Part shown: one piece after another, positions 1 to 7,038 of the stretch | How positions within the stretch are numbered: the first letter of the stretch is position 1 | How the letters are laid out: every line of letters begins with the position of its first letter | Source: IMCC26077 sp964490435 | GTDB lineage: Bacteria; Actinomycetota; Actinomycetes; Nanopelagicales; Nanopelagicaceae | NCBI GenBank assembly: GCA_964490435.1 | Contig: CAZBCF010000048.1 | Span: 1-9,342 of the forward strand | Direction: 5' to 3' | DNA length: 9,342 nt | Program-made: the position numbers and the translations under genes | The notes under the pieces: generated by a model | Database searches by the model: none | What the model was told of the DNA's origin: nothing | What the model saw: the letters and a program-made list of their open reading frames with translations, nothing else

Positions 1-881
1 TCTGGCGCAGGCTGTTGCGGCACCTGATTACCTATAAATACCTGATCGCCATTGGCATTCTGCAAGGGTTCATTCACCGGTGGAGCGACAAAATTTCCGT
101 CCGCTAGTTTTACTTGCGCATCGCCAACAAGGGGTTGCACTAACTCGCGGCCGTCGTTGAGCGGAACTACTACTTGCTCTGGTGTAACAATATTGTGAAT
201 CTGATTATCGTGTACCACAATTACTTGAGTAGGTTCAGCAATCGTATTTACATTATTTACTTGTGAAACAACATTTTCATTATCTGTAAAGGCTCGCGTG
301 ACATTGTTGTCCTGGCGAACCTGAACCTCAATCTCTCCTGAAGGACGAAGCGAAACTTCCGTCTTGTCTCGATGAACAAATTGGACTGATTGATCATTTC
401 CAACTCTGACTTTTACGGGTACATCGTTCTCAGCCAACCGAGAAGTAAATTGATGGACTGTTAACCTCTCCAAACCTTCTGACGCACTTGCAGAGCTAGC
501 GCTCGAAGGTAAATTAATTGTCGGCACGCCAGTGGTATCGCGCGCGATGAAGAATGCAGATAACCCTGGTATACCCAAGGAGAACCAAATGGTTCGTCGT
601 ATACCCATCGGTGAAGGCGCAGAGACAACAGTCTCGCCTTCGAGAGTAAGTCCGTCAGAGAATTCAACTTTGCGCTTTCCTGAACGAAAGTCATTCTCAA
701 GCCTGGTGCCATTTTGGAGAATAAGTCCCGTTTTGCCAGACTTACTCTGACTGACCACGTTCACCCACTGCGGGTGCGAGACCTCTACGCTGGCACCATC
801 TGCGCCCTTCGCGCTCGCCTCAATCTGAGTGCCATTTTTATTCTTGCGGCGAATTATCTTCACGGCAGAACGGCGCTCCAT
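1..881 (-). CDS. Unrecognised single-pass membrane protein, C-terminus beyond the left edge
   Basis: An uninterrupted minus-strand frame runs from an ATG at 881 off the left edge, giving 293 codons with no stop, so the protein is partial. I recognise no family. Residues 1-95 are basic and polar, and rich in Gly, Ser and Thr with beta-like alternation. Residues 97-113 (start TIWFSLGIPG) form one hydrophobic segment preceded by Arg-Arg, which predicts the N-terminus inside and the rest outside. A Ser/Ala linker (about 124-135) then leads into a Val/Asn/Gln-rich region with repeated NNV and VNN pieces, ending in a Pro/Gln-rich stretch. The start is uncertain: an in-frame GTG at 896 adds five residues, an in-frame TAG lies 15 bases upstream of that GTG, and neither start has a good ribosome site. 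Met92, just before the membrane segment, is a third option. The layout resembles membrane-anchored surface or anti-sigma-type proteins, but that is analogy only. A terminator candidate separates it from the kinase gene upstream. Confidence 0.72.
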   Translation of the reverse strand, partial: MERRSAVKIIRRKNKNGTQIEASAKGADGASVEVSHPQWVNVVSQSKSGKTGLILQNGTRLENDFRSGKRKVEFSDGLTLEGETVVSAPSPMGIRRTIWFSLGIPGLSAFFIARDTTGVPTINLPSSASSASASEGLERLTVHQFTSRLAENDVPVKVRVGNDQSVQFVHRDKTEVSLRPSGEIEVQVRQDNNVTRAFTDNENVVSQVNNVNTIAEPTQVIVVHDNQIHNIVTPEQVVVPLNDGRELVQPLVGDAQVKLADGNFVAPPVNEPLQNANGDQVFIGNQVPQQPAP

Positions 882-998
882 TCGAGGGATAGCCACCGCC
901 CGGGGCGGCAACTAGGAGGACAAGGTGGGTCTAAGTATCCCGACCCCGGCTCCGCACCGGAAATAACGGGTGGGGGTTCCCCCCTGCCCCACGCCTGC
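882..998. other. GC-rich intergenic region with several inverted repeats
   Basis: This gap lies between the kinase stop and the start of the membrane protein. By my count 72 of the 104 bases from 897 to 1000 are G or C, clearly above the flanking genes. It holds three short self-complementary patches: a GGCGG/CCGCC pair around 896-908, CCGG(7 nt)CCGG at 946-960, and the long G/C hairpin at 968-990. GGTCTAAG at 928-935 is also nearly complementary to CCTAGACC at 998-1005, bracketing the block. No open frame here looks real. It presumably carries the terminator of the upstream operon and the promoter of the 881-1 gene, but I could not pick out a convincing -10/-35 pair. Confidence 0.6.
961..990 (-). 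terminator. Candidate intrinsic terminator after the histidine kinase gene
   Basis: Read on the minus strand, the hairpin starts 8 bases past the kinase stop. Four G-C pairs close a GAAC tetraloop, an asymmetric interior loop follows, then three more G-C pairs, and then a GTTATTT tail. The position and G/C-only stem suit a rho-independent terminator. The U-tract is short and interrupted and the stem is imperfect, so it may be only a pause or an mRNA 3' end stabiliser. Confidence 0.45.
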
Positions 999-2741
999 CT
1001 AGACCTTAAGCCCCTGGCCGTGGGCGGGTAGGTGGATATCCAGCACCGCCCCGTGATCCATGAACTTCCGCTTCCATAACTCTGGGGCCAACTCATCAAG
1101 AATCCTGCTCCCGAGGCCAGTACTTCCGCCACCCTTATTCCTTCCATTGTCACTAATCGTGAGATGGAAGTAATTACCCTCGCGCCCGCCTCTAACCTCG
1201 ACCTGAGTGGCCAATCCGAAACGAACTGCAGAAGAGACTGCCTCCTCAACTAATTGCGAAATGTCGCTGAGAAAATCAACTGAGTAATGCTCGGTATCAG
1301 TAAGAGCGAGTTTGATGTCAGCAATTCCTTGCCACGCGCGCGCAAAATCATCCAACCTATCTAATGGTGAACTCTCATGCGATGAGAAATCTGCCGAGAT
1401 ATCTCGGTTGATCACAATCTGAGCCATCTTCACCATCTTGCGCACCCCAATCGAGTCTCCCGCTGTCGCTGCTTGCTGAAGTTGCAACGCAATCGCCGTC
1501 AACTCTGCCTGGAGCGAACCATGAAGATAAGTAGCAATCTCCGAATCCTGATTCATCTTCGCCAAGGTGTGCAAGTGCTCTTCAAGCAGATTATCTGTCA
1601 CCGACTTATCTAGTAACTCCAAGATCTTCGCCCGATCAGTGAAGATCTGATTGATAATCGTGATCAATATGGTCAGCAAAGGATTCATCGAAACGAGCAT
1701 CCAGAAAATATAAGCATTCGGACGCGCATCACCCAGCGCCTCAATCATCTGCATCGTGATGGCTGATGGCACGACCGCAATCAATCCGAGTACTACCGGA
1801 TGGAGCCACTTACCAATCACAATATGTCGATCACGTAAGACATCTTCCACATAGAGGAGGAGAAAAATCGAGAGTGCGGCTGGAATCGCTGACCCAAGTG
1901 CAACGACAAAACCTTGCGGTATCCCGATTCCAATGAAGTGCACACCTAAGAAGAAGAGCGAAATGGCAAAGTAGGGCACCTGGCGTGCAAGTAACGCATC
2001 GAGAACTAGTCGGCTCAGCCGAAATCGCAAGACATGGCTTGAGCGATCAAGCCAAAGGCGATGGCTAAGCGGGCGAATCCGCTTCTCAATGATCTGTTTG
2101 ATGTCCTCCGCAACCGAAGCCGCATCCTCCTCAGAGATCTCACTCTCATCGAGAGATGCCAAGCGCCCCTTGAGCGTGGCAGTTACCTTCTCGATATAAC
2201 TCGACACCTCACTCAATCGCTCAGCGGGCTTGGTCGTGATGTAAATCTGCCGCTCCCGCTTGAGAAGCAAGAATCGACGATAGAGATCTTGATACTCCTG
2301 AATGTAGCGCTCCTGCCCCTCGGCGATAAACCCGATTGCAGCCATCGCAATCGTTACGGTGATCGAGGAGTTGAGTGCGCGCAAGAAAATATTGACCTCA
2401 TCGCGCAAGCCAAAAAGCGGCGGCATTAGGTTGATCACTACGCCTCGAAGTGCGCCACCAAGTGCGATCAATAAGAGAATCTTTCCAAGTGGTCTCGTTC
2501 TGCGCTCGATCCAAGGCAGAATCGTGAACGCCACCAGGAGCATGAATAAGCCAAGTACTACTTCCGAGGCGATCCCGACTAGGAGCCATTGCCCGCGCTG
2601 GATAAAGGTGATCTCATCCTGGGGAATTGTGATCGCCACACCAAGCGGGCCAAAGATAGAAAAGAGCAAAAAAGTTTTAAGCGTGAAGATGTAACTTCCC
2701 GTCACGCGTTCGAAGATCGACTTGAGTGTCGCCGGAAACAC
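999..2741 (-). CDS. Membrane sensor histidine kinase (HisKA_3/NarL-type partner), 580 aa
   Basis: A sensor kinase predicted to autophosphorylate and pass phosphate to the adjacent regulator. It appears to have eight membrane segments in two blocks (about 19-140 and 255-365), separated by a charged helical stretch (141-250). The C-terminal part carries a dimerisation/phosphoacceptor helix with YLHGSLQAEL (His407) and an ATP-binding domain with ISDNG (Asp531) and the Gly-rich TGLGSRIL (541-548). Two oddities stand out. The N-box reads EEAVSSAVRFG, with Ser504 where this kinase class normally has the Mg-binding Asn and Phe508 where it normally has His. The phosphoacceptor His is followed by Gly rather than Asp or Glu. 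The start is GTG, two bases after the regulator's TAA with no clear ribosome site, so translation is probably coupled. The signal sensed is not evident; a membrane or small-molecule cue is a guess. Confidence 0.9.
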   Translation of the reverse strand: MFPATLKSIFERVTGSYIFTLKTFLLFSIFGPLGVAITIPQDEITFIQRGQWLLVGIASEVVLGLFMLLVAFTILPWIERRTRPLGKILLLIALGGALRGVVINLMPPLFGLRDEVNIFLRALNSSITVTIAMAAIGFIAEGQERYIQEYQDLYRRFLLLKRERQIYITTKPAERLSEVSSYIEKVTATLKGRLASLDESEISEEDAASVAEDIKQIIEKRIRPLSHRLWLDRSSHVLRFRLSRLVLDALLARQVPYFAISLFFLGVHFIGIGIPQGFVVALGSAIPAALSIFLLLYVEDVLRDRHIVIGKWLHPVVLGLIAVVPSAITMQMIEALGDARPNAYIFWMLVSMNPLLTILITIINQIFTDRAKILELLDKSVTDNLLEEHLHTLAKMNQDSEIATYLHGSLQAELTAIALQLQQAATAGDSIGVRKMVKMAQIVINRDISADFSSHESSPLDRLDDFARAWQGIADIKLALTDTEHYSVDFLSDISQLVEEAVSSAVRFGLATQVEVRGGREGNYFHLTISDNGRNKGGGSTGLGSRILDELAPELWKRKFMDHGAVLDIHLPAHGQGLKV

Positions 2742-2743
2742 GA

Positions 2744-3385
2744 TTACCGAGATTTCCCTGCCAAGCGCATGTACGCGCGGGTGAGGTGGACTCGCTGATT
2801 CTGTGTCGAGTCACGAGGTAGTTGTAATTGCGTGTAAATGCGAGCAATCGTGTTTTCGACCGCCTTCTCACTCACGCCTCGTTGCCGGGCAATCTCTGCT
2901 GTAGTCAATCCGCGCGCGACCATCCCAAGAATCTCAATCTGCATAGTGGTAAGCGGAATCGGCTCTCGCTTCGGGAATATCTTCCGTACTACTCGCCCAA
3001 ACCGAGTCTCATTGACGATATAAATCTGCTCGATGATCTTCTTCACATCATCGATATCTTGCTTACACAAGTACAACGCACCAGCAGGAAGTGGTGGCAA
3101 TTTCGTGGTGAGTAAGCGCGGGTCCCTAAATGTCGAAAGGATGATGATGCCGACATTAGCCTGGCGGCTGCGCAGCGCGTGTGCGACATCTATTCCAGTA
3201 GGCCCCGGGCCCAGGTCGAAATCGAGCATCGCGATATCGAATGGACTTTGCGCCTGAATCCGCAACGCCTCTTGCGCAACACCTGTCGCACCGACCACCT
3301 CGAAGTTCTGCGCACGCACAGCGGCAGCCAGAGTGGTCCTGATGAAAGGATCATCCTCGACGATAAGAATCCGGGCTGGCCTCAT
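2744..3385 (-). CDS. NarL/LuxR-family DNA-binding response regulator, 213 aa
   Basis: A two-component response regulator: a phosphoreceiver domain (about 3-122) joined to a LuxR-type helix-turn-helix (about 144-206). Receiver residues are all visible: the acidic pair Asp11-Asp12, the phosphoacceptor Asp55 in AMLDFDLGP, the switch Ser84 in ILST, and Lys108 in YLCKQD. The HTH shows the usual pattern, with LTTMQIEIL, the turn GLTTAEIARQRGVSEKAVEN, and a recognition helix followed by ARIYTQL. The ATG at 3385 gives the standard receiver opening MRPARILIVEDDP, so I keep it although no Shine-Dalgarno is visible; a leaderless transcript or coupling is possible. It precedes its kinase by 2 bases and follows the aminotransferase stop by 25, so it may be co-transcribed with the metabolic genes. 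Its targets cannot be read from the sequence; the gap at 6945-7060 is an obvious candidate. Confidence 0.95.
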   Translation of the reverse strand: MRPARILIVEDDPFIRTTLAAAVRAQNFEVVGATGVAQEALRIQAQSPFDIAMLDFDLGPGPTGIDVAHALRSRQANVGIIILSTFRDPRLLTTKLPPLPAGALYLCKQDIDDVKKIIEQIYIVNETRFGRVVRKIFPKREPIPLTTMQIEILGMVARGLTTAEIARQRGVSEKAVENTIARIYTQLQLPRDSTQNQRVHLTRAYMRLAGKSR

Positions 3386-3410
3386 GGCAATGAGTCTGCC
3401 AGTTATTCAA

Positions 3411-4763
3411 CTATTTCTGAACTAGCTCCCGGCACATATTTCGGAATGCCTTGGTATGAGCGTCCACATCAGCCGCCGTCGTCGCTGGGGAGATCAGCGC
3501 CATATTATGAAATGGAGTAAGCAAGAAGCCCTCATTCAACAGGTAGAGATGTAGGTACTGCTCTAATTCAAAATCTCCAGCATCGGCTGCCTCGCGTCCA
3601 GTTCGCGGCGCCCGTGGTGTGAAGGTGTACTCCGCGCGTGCACCCAAGCGATTGACGTGCCACGAGAGCGCGTACTCTCGAATCACATCCTCAACGCCAT
3701 CGGCCCAACGATCTGCCAACGGAATCATCCGCGCATATGCCGCCTCGGTTAATACTTCCGTGAGCGTAGCCCGCATCGCCGCAAGCGAGAGCGCATTACC
3801 GGCGAGCGTGCCACCTACACCGCCAGTGTCGATAAAATCTAATTGCACGAACTCTTGGATCTTTGCAGCGATGTCCTGAGTCATTCCAAAAGCGCCAGTA
3901 GGAATACCGCCGCCAATTGCTTTGCCAATAGTGAGGAAATCTGGTTTCAAACCAAGACCTCCAGTCATGCCGCCAGGCCCGAACGAAATAGTGTGCGTCT
4001 CATCGAGAATCACATACGCACCATATTGCTTTGCCAACCTCTGCAATTGTTCAAGATAGCCAGGTTCCGGTAAGACAATGCCGATATTCGTCATCGCGGG
4101 CTCTAACAAGATTGCTGCAATATCTCCTGTTCGCAGCGCGCGTTCCATCGCGCCCAAGTCATTGAACTCAACAACCGTAGTGGTTACATCAAGGGGAACA
4201 GGCGCACCTATATTTCCCTCGCGCGCAACGGTGTGCTGATTACTATCAAGAATCGCGAATGCCTCATCGACGCTGCCGTGATAACAGCGATCAATCACGA
4301 TGATCTTTGGTCTGCCGGTGAGCATCCGTGCATAGCGGATGACATGGCGATTTGCGTCGGTCGCCGAAACAGTGAACTGCCATAGTGGTAATCCAAACCG
4401 GCGCGACAACTCGTCAGAGACAACAAGCGCATCCTCACTCGGCAACATCATGGTGATGCCCTTATCAATCTGTCTGTGAATTGCGGCGATTGTTGGCTCT
4501 GGAGAGTGGCCAGTCATCGAACCAGTATCACCAAGACAGAGATCTATATATTCATTCCCATCGATATCGTGAAAGCGCGCACCTTTTGCAGTTGCGACGA
4601 ATATCGGAAAGCCTCCGGGCCACTTCGCCATCCACGACATCGGAACGCCACCTGGCATATGCGTCTTTGCTTTTTCAGCGAGCGCGGCAGATTTGGGATG
4701 TAAGGTGCGAAATCTTTCACGCTCGCGCGCAATTAACATCGCTAAATGATCTGGGTCAATCAT
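3411..4763 (-). CDS. Class III PLP-dependent aminotransferase, glutamate-1-semialdehyde aminomutase-like, 450 aa
   Basis: A fold-type I PLP enzyme of class III, in the branch containing glutamate-1-semialdehyde aminomutase and related amino-acid transaminases. Visible features are the MPGGV opening at 36-40 typical of that branch, the cofactor-stacking YHG at 161-163, the ring-nitrogen Asp254 in VILDETHT, Lys281 in LTIGKAIGGGIP as the Schiff-base lysine, and the phosphate-contact Thr319 in GGTLAGNAL. The full length is normal for the family. Two motifs depart from the usual form: SATDA (133-137) where SGTEA is typical, and DETHT where DEV is typical. It is therefore unlikely to be the tetrapyrrole enzyme HemL; a catabolic transaminase is more plausible. 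Relatives of this branch include enzymes acting on D- or beta-amino acids, which would suit the deacylase across the divergent gap, but the substrate is inference. Seven bases separate it from the gene before it. Confidence 0.88.
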   Translation of the reverse strand: MIDPDHLAMLIARERERFRTLHPKSAALAEKAKTHMPGGVPMSWMAKWPGGFPIFVATAKGARFHDIDGNEYIDLCLGDTGSMTGHSPEPTIAAIHRQIDKGITMMLPSEDALVVSDELSRRFGLPLWQFTVSATDANRHVIRYARMLTGRPKIIVIDRCYHGSVDEAFAILDSNQHTVAREGNIGAPVPLDVTTTVVEFNDLGAMERALRTGDIAAILLEPAMTNIGIVLPEPGYLEQLQRLAKQYGAYVILDETHTISFGPGGMTGGLGLKPDFLTIGKAIGGGIPTGAFGMTQDIAAKIQEFVQLDFIDTGGVGGTLAGNALSLAAMRATLTEVLTEAAYARMIPLADRWADGVEDVIREYALSWHVNRLGARAEYTFTPRAPRTGREAADAGDFELEQYLHLYLLNEGFLLTPFHNMALISPATTAADVDAHTKAFRNMCRELVQK

Positions 4764-4770
4764 GGTGCGA

Positions 4771-5262
4771 CTATTTCCCGAGAAACTCTCGTAACGCTGC
4801 TACGGCTAGTTTGTGATCATCGACCTGTGGCACTCCACTGACCAAAATCGTGCCGCAATGACCTTTGCCCGCAACGTGTAAGGGATATCCCCCACCATGA
4901 AGCGCGTGGCTCTCTTCAGGCAGGTTATTGACCAGATACCAACTCTGCTCGTCAATCCCCGCTTCTTCCGCGACAACTCGCTCATACATCGACGAGTGGC
5001 CACCCCGTGCGACCACGCGTGCCTTACGGTCAATCCACCAATCATTCTCTGGCTTTGTGCCTGGAAGTGAGAGATGAAAGACCTTCCACTCATCGATGCG
5101 CACTTCGATTGCAACAGGAAGATTCTTTGCTCGAGCAATCCGAACCGCGACCTCACCGAGGCAAATCGCATCGTCGATATCAAGTTGAGGCAGAATTAAC
5201 TCGACTTCTTCAGCAAGAAGTTCGCTGCTACTAAAACCTCCGCTGGTCTCGCGCTTGACCAT
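4771..5262 (-). CDS. UPF0303 / HbpS-like (DUF336) protein, 163 aa
   Basis: This matches the UPF0303 family, part of the GlcG/HbpS-like fold often labelled 'heme-degrading domain'. Family landmarks are an N-terminal helix rich in acidic and Leu residues (about 13-27), LPVAIEVR (48-55), FHLSLPGTKPENDWWIDRK (62-80), HGGGYPLHV (122-130) and the C-terminal block GTILVSGVPQVDDHKL (137-152). Length is typical. No signal peptide or membrane segment is seen, so it should be cytosolic. The biochemical role of UPF0303 proteins is not established; heme binding is known for HbpS itself but should not be assumed here. It sits 6 bases after the epimerase stop and 7 before the aminotransferase, which argues for a role in the same pathway. 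The ribosome site is weak, so coupling to the upstream gene is likely. Confidence 0.85.
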   Translation of the reverse strand: MVKRETSGGFSSSELLAEEVELILPQLDIDDAICLGEVAVRIARAKNLPVAIEVRIDEWKVFHLSLPGTKPENDWWIDRKARVVARGGHSSMYERVVAEEAGIDEQSWYLVNNLPEESHALHGGGYPLHVAGKGHCGTILVSGVPQVDDHKLAVAALREFLGK

Positions 5263-5268
5263 CGTCTG

Positions 5269-6051
5269 CTATGCCTTCGAGAAAGTGAATTGCGCTTGCA
5301 AGAGGTGTGCTCCGCTCAAATCAATGCCGAGGTTCTGCGCATTGGGTGGTGCGGTCTGTGGTTCGATGCAGACCCCTTCGCTATCTAATGTGTAAACAAT
5401 CCACCATGGTGTTGGTGAGGTGACTTCAAGTTTCGCGCCACCCCGCCACAACGTCGTTGGAGTACCAATCGGCGTATGAAAGACGTCATCCCATGGTTGT
5501 GGCGTGATCGGTGAAATGAATTCACCATTTGGCATTAACGTCTCATCAACTTTAAGCATTCTCTCCGCGTCGAAAATCACTTCGGCCTCGTGGATGCCGG
5601 CGCCGCCAATTCGTCGTGGGAACCAGGTATGAATACCGGCCCAACCAGGTAGATCACAATCACCAGGGAAATATTCCAACTCATAATTGAGCACATTGCC
5701 TTTGACGGAGACTCGTAACTCGGCGCTGGCACCGTTATATGGGGCTGGAAAATCAATTCGGCTCACGCCGTTGCCACAATCGCGCCATGGCAGAGCAAAG
5801 CCCAGACCATGAATGGCATGTGGCGGGATGATGTTGGTGGGCAGTTGCTCTTCACGCCCATCTTTGTGGCGGAACTTGCCATTGAGTACCCGGCCAGCCC
5901 ACGGAACCATCGGATACCAACCCCACCACAAGATGTTCTCTCGTTTCTGCACGGAGAATTCGTAACCGCCCCATTGCACCGACGAGAGGCGTGCGCCATT
6001 GGCTAGATCGACTTCTACTCGGATCTGGTCACCTTCGATAATCTGCTTCAT
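5269..6051 (-). CDS. Aldose 1-epimerase (galactose mutarotase)-like protein, 260 aa
   Basis: A galactose-mutarotase-fold protein, expected to interconvert the alpha and beta anomers of an aldose, or a related hexose derivative, in the cytosol. It shows the family's conserved residues: YPMVPWAGRV with Arg54, His78 and His81 in PHAIHGLG, His141 in GIHTW, and Glu230 in CIEPQTAPPNA, the position of the catalytic base. At 260 residues it is shorter than classical GalM (about 340) and closer to compact aldose-epimerase-like proteins. The ATG overlaps the kinase TGA as ATGA, and an AGGA sits 7 bases upstream, so the start is well supported. Pairing with a PfkB kinase suggests anomer correction before or after phosphorylation of a sugar. 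The actual sugar is unknown. Confidence 0.87.
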   Translation of the reverse strand: MKQIIEGDQIRVEVDLANGARLSSVQWGGYEFSVQKRENILWWGWYPMVPWAGRVLNGKFRHKDGREEQLPTNIIPPHAIHGLGFALPWRDCGNGVSRIDFPAPYNGASAELRVSVKGNVLNYELEYFPGDCDLPGWAGIHTWFPRRIGGAGIHEAEVIFDAERMLKVDETLMPNGEFISPITPQPWDDVFHTPIGTPTTLWRGGAKLEVTSPTPWWIVYTLDSEGVCIEPQTAPPNAQNLGIDLSGAHLLQAQFTFSKA

Positions 6052-6944
6052 AACTCATTCCTATATGGTGGTTGGGCACCTTGTCTAGAGCAGGTGATTG
6101 CTGACGCGCGTACGGCGCGGTGAAGTATATGTGAGAGTTCTGCGGCGAGCGCGCGCTCGAATCCATGCTTTGTGATTCCCTCAGCGATAATCGCACCAAC
6201 GGTGTCACCAGCACCAACGGTGTCGACTACATCTACTTTGACACCAGGTACTTCAATCATGTGTTCGGCAGTGATTCCTACTAATCCATTCTCACCTCGA
6301 GTTATCACGACTAACTTCACGCCATGATCTAGCCAACTCTTTGCCACTTCGAACTCGTGCATCTGCGGATAGAGCCAACCGATATCGTCGGTACTTGCTT
6401 TCACTACATCAGAGATCTGCAAGAAGCGCGCTACCGCTGCTTGATACCGCTCTCGATCGCCTAAGACGCTCGGGCGAATATTAGGGTCGAAAATTATTGG
6501 GACTTTTCCGACTGCGCCCTTGATCCATTCAAAAAGAACTGATGCGCCTGGCTCAACAATCGTCGCGAGTGTTCCAAAATAAATGGCCTCGACATTTCCG
6601 TGTGAAACTTCCGGAAGACTCTTAGCATCGTAAGCAAAGGTGGCGGTGCCATCGATCAAGAATTGGTAACTCGCACTTCCATCGGCTGCAATTGTGACAT
6701 TCGCGGTGCAGGTGGGTAGGTCGTGCATCGGTGTGAACGCCAACCCCACGCCCGCTGCGAGAAACTGCTCGCGCATCAATTGACCATATCTATCGGTAGA
6801 GAGCCCACCGATGAATTCGCTCTCGAGCTCAAGTCGCGCAAGGGCATGTGCGGTGTTAGCCGGGCCACCGCCAGGGATCTCACGCACCTCACCACCTGAT
6901 GAGATCTTGTCGATGAGCGCTTCGCCACAGACCCAGATAGCCAC
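6048..6944 (-). CDS. PfkB-family carbohydrate kinase (fructokinase-like), 298 aa
   Basis: A ribokinase/PfkB-fold enzyme that would phosphorylate a sugar or sugar-like alcohol with ATP. It shows GEALID near the N-terminus, the first signature around GGGPAN (25-30), FDPNIRPS (152-159), the ATP-site ITRGENG (214-220) and the second signature DTVGAGD (241-247), with Asp247 as catalytic base. The C-terminus carries the family's TCSRQGAQPP. I chose the GTG at 6944 because it gives the normal MAIWVCGEAL opening and has AGGG 8 bases upstream. A longer frame opens with TTG at 6998, but its 18 extra residues do not look like the family. The gene leads the minus-strand cluster, and its TGA overlaps the epimerase ATG. 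It is fructokinase-like in sequence, but PfkB substrate specificity cannot be told from motifs. Confidence 0.87.
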   Translation of the reverse strand: MAIWVCGEALIDKISSGGEVREIPGGGPANTAHALARLELESEFIGGLSTDRYGQLMREQFLAAGVGLAFTPMHDLPTCTANVTIAADGSASYQFLIDGTATFAYDAKSLPEVSHGNVEAIYFGTLATIVEPGASVLFEWIKGAVGKVPIIFDPNIRPSVLGDRERYQAAVARFLQISDVVKASTDDIGWLYPQMHEFEVAKSWLDHGVKLVVITRGENGLVGITAEHMIEVPGVKVDVVDTVGAGDTVGAIIAEGITKHGFERALAAELSHILHRAVRASAITCSRQGAQPPYRNEL

Positions 6945-6952
6945 GGCTTCTA

Positions 6953-6959
6953 CCCTACC
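6953..6959 (-). promoter_or_regulatory. Ribosome binding site that decides the sugar kinase start
   Basis: Minus-strand GGTAGGG ends 8 bases before the GTG at 6944. The TTG at 6998 has no comparable site, which favours the shorter protein. Confidence 0.6.
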
Positions 6960-7010
6960 GAGGTCCCTGGGTTGGAGTTTTGCAGAGCGAAATGGCAATT
7001 GCTCGGAAAA

Positions 7011-7038
7011 TTGACGGGCAATAGGCTCGCCCTATTCC
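7011..7038 (+). promoter_or_regulatory. Candidate promoter of the dehydrogenase operon
   Basis: TTGACG at 7011-7016 matches the -35 consensus at five of six bases. It is followed, after a 16-base spacer, by TATTCC at 7033-7038, a weak -10. Transcription would start near 7045, leaving a leader of about 16 bases with the ribosome site AGGGAG at 7050-7055. The opposite strand of this gap must drive the sugar kinase cluster, but I found no convincing promoter pair there. Confidence 0.45.
7020..7036. repeat. Perfect 6-base inverted repeat, operator candidate
   Basis: AATAGG (7020-7025) and CCTATT (7031-7036) are exact reverse complements around a 5-base spacer. The repeat spans the spacer and part of the proposed -10 of the plus-strand promoter, where a bound regulator would block polymerase. 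Centred in a divergent gap, it could control both clusters. A 6-base arm pair can occur by chance in a gap this size, so functional status is inference. Confidence 0.4.

Noticed and set aside
461..712. Minus-strand frame of 83 codons inside the membrane protein gene
   Set aside because: It is a shifted-frame shadow of the 293-codon frame, which is longer, continuous and has a sensible protein composition.
940..985. GGAAC on the minus strand as an ECF sigma -35 element
   Set aside because: No matching CGTC or GTT element lies at the required 15-17 base spacing; the GGAAC is part of the terminator hairpin.
714..1031. Plus-strand frame of 105 codons in the same area
   Set aside because: It runs antisense to the membrane protein gene and across the GC-rich gap, with no ribosome site and a composition unlike a real protein.
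860..1249. Minus-strand frame of 129 codons over the kinase 3' end and the GC-rich gap
   Set aside because: It overlaps the well-supported kinase in another frame and shows no family features; the high GC content simply suppresses stops.
6945..6998. N-terminal 18-residue extension of the sugar kinase from a TTG at 6998
   Set aside because: The extra residues do not resemble the family opening, while the GTG at 6944 has a ribosome site and gives the usual N-terminus.
991..7004. Minus-strand promoter for the sugar kinase built on TTGCCC or TTGCCA near 6993-7021
   Set aside because: Neither has a recognisable -10 hexamer at 16-18 bases, so I do not call it.
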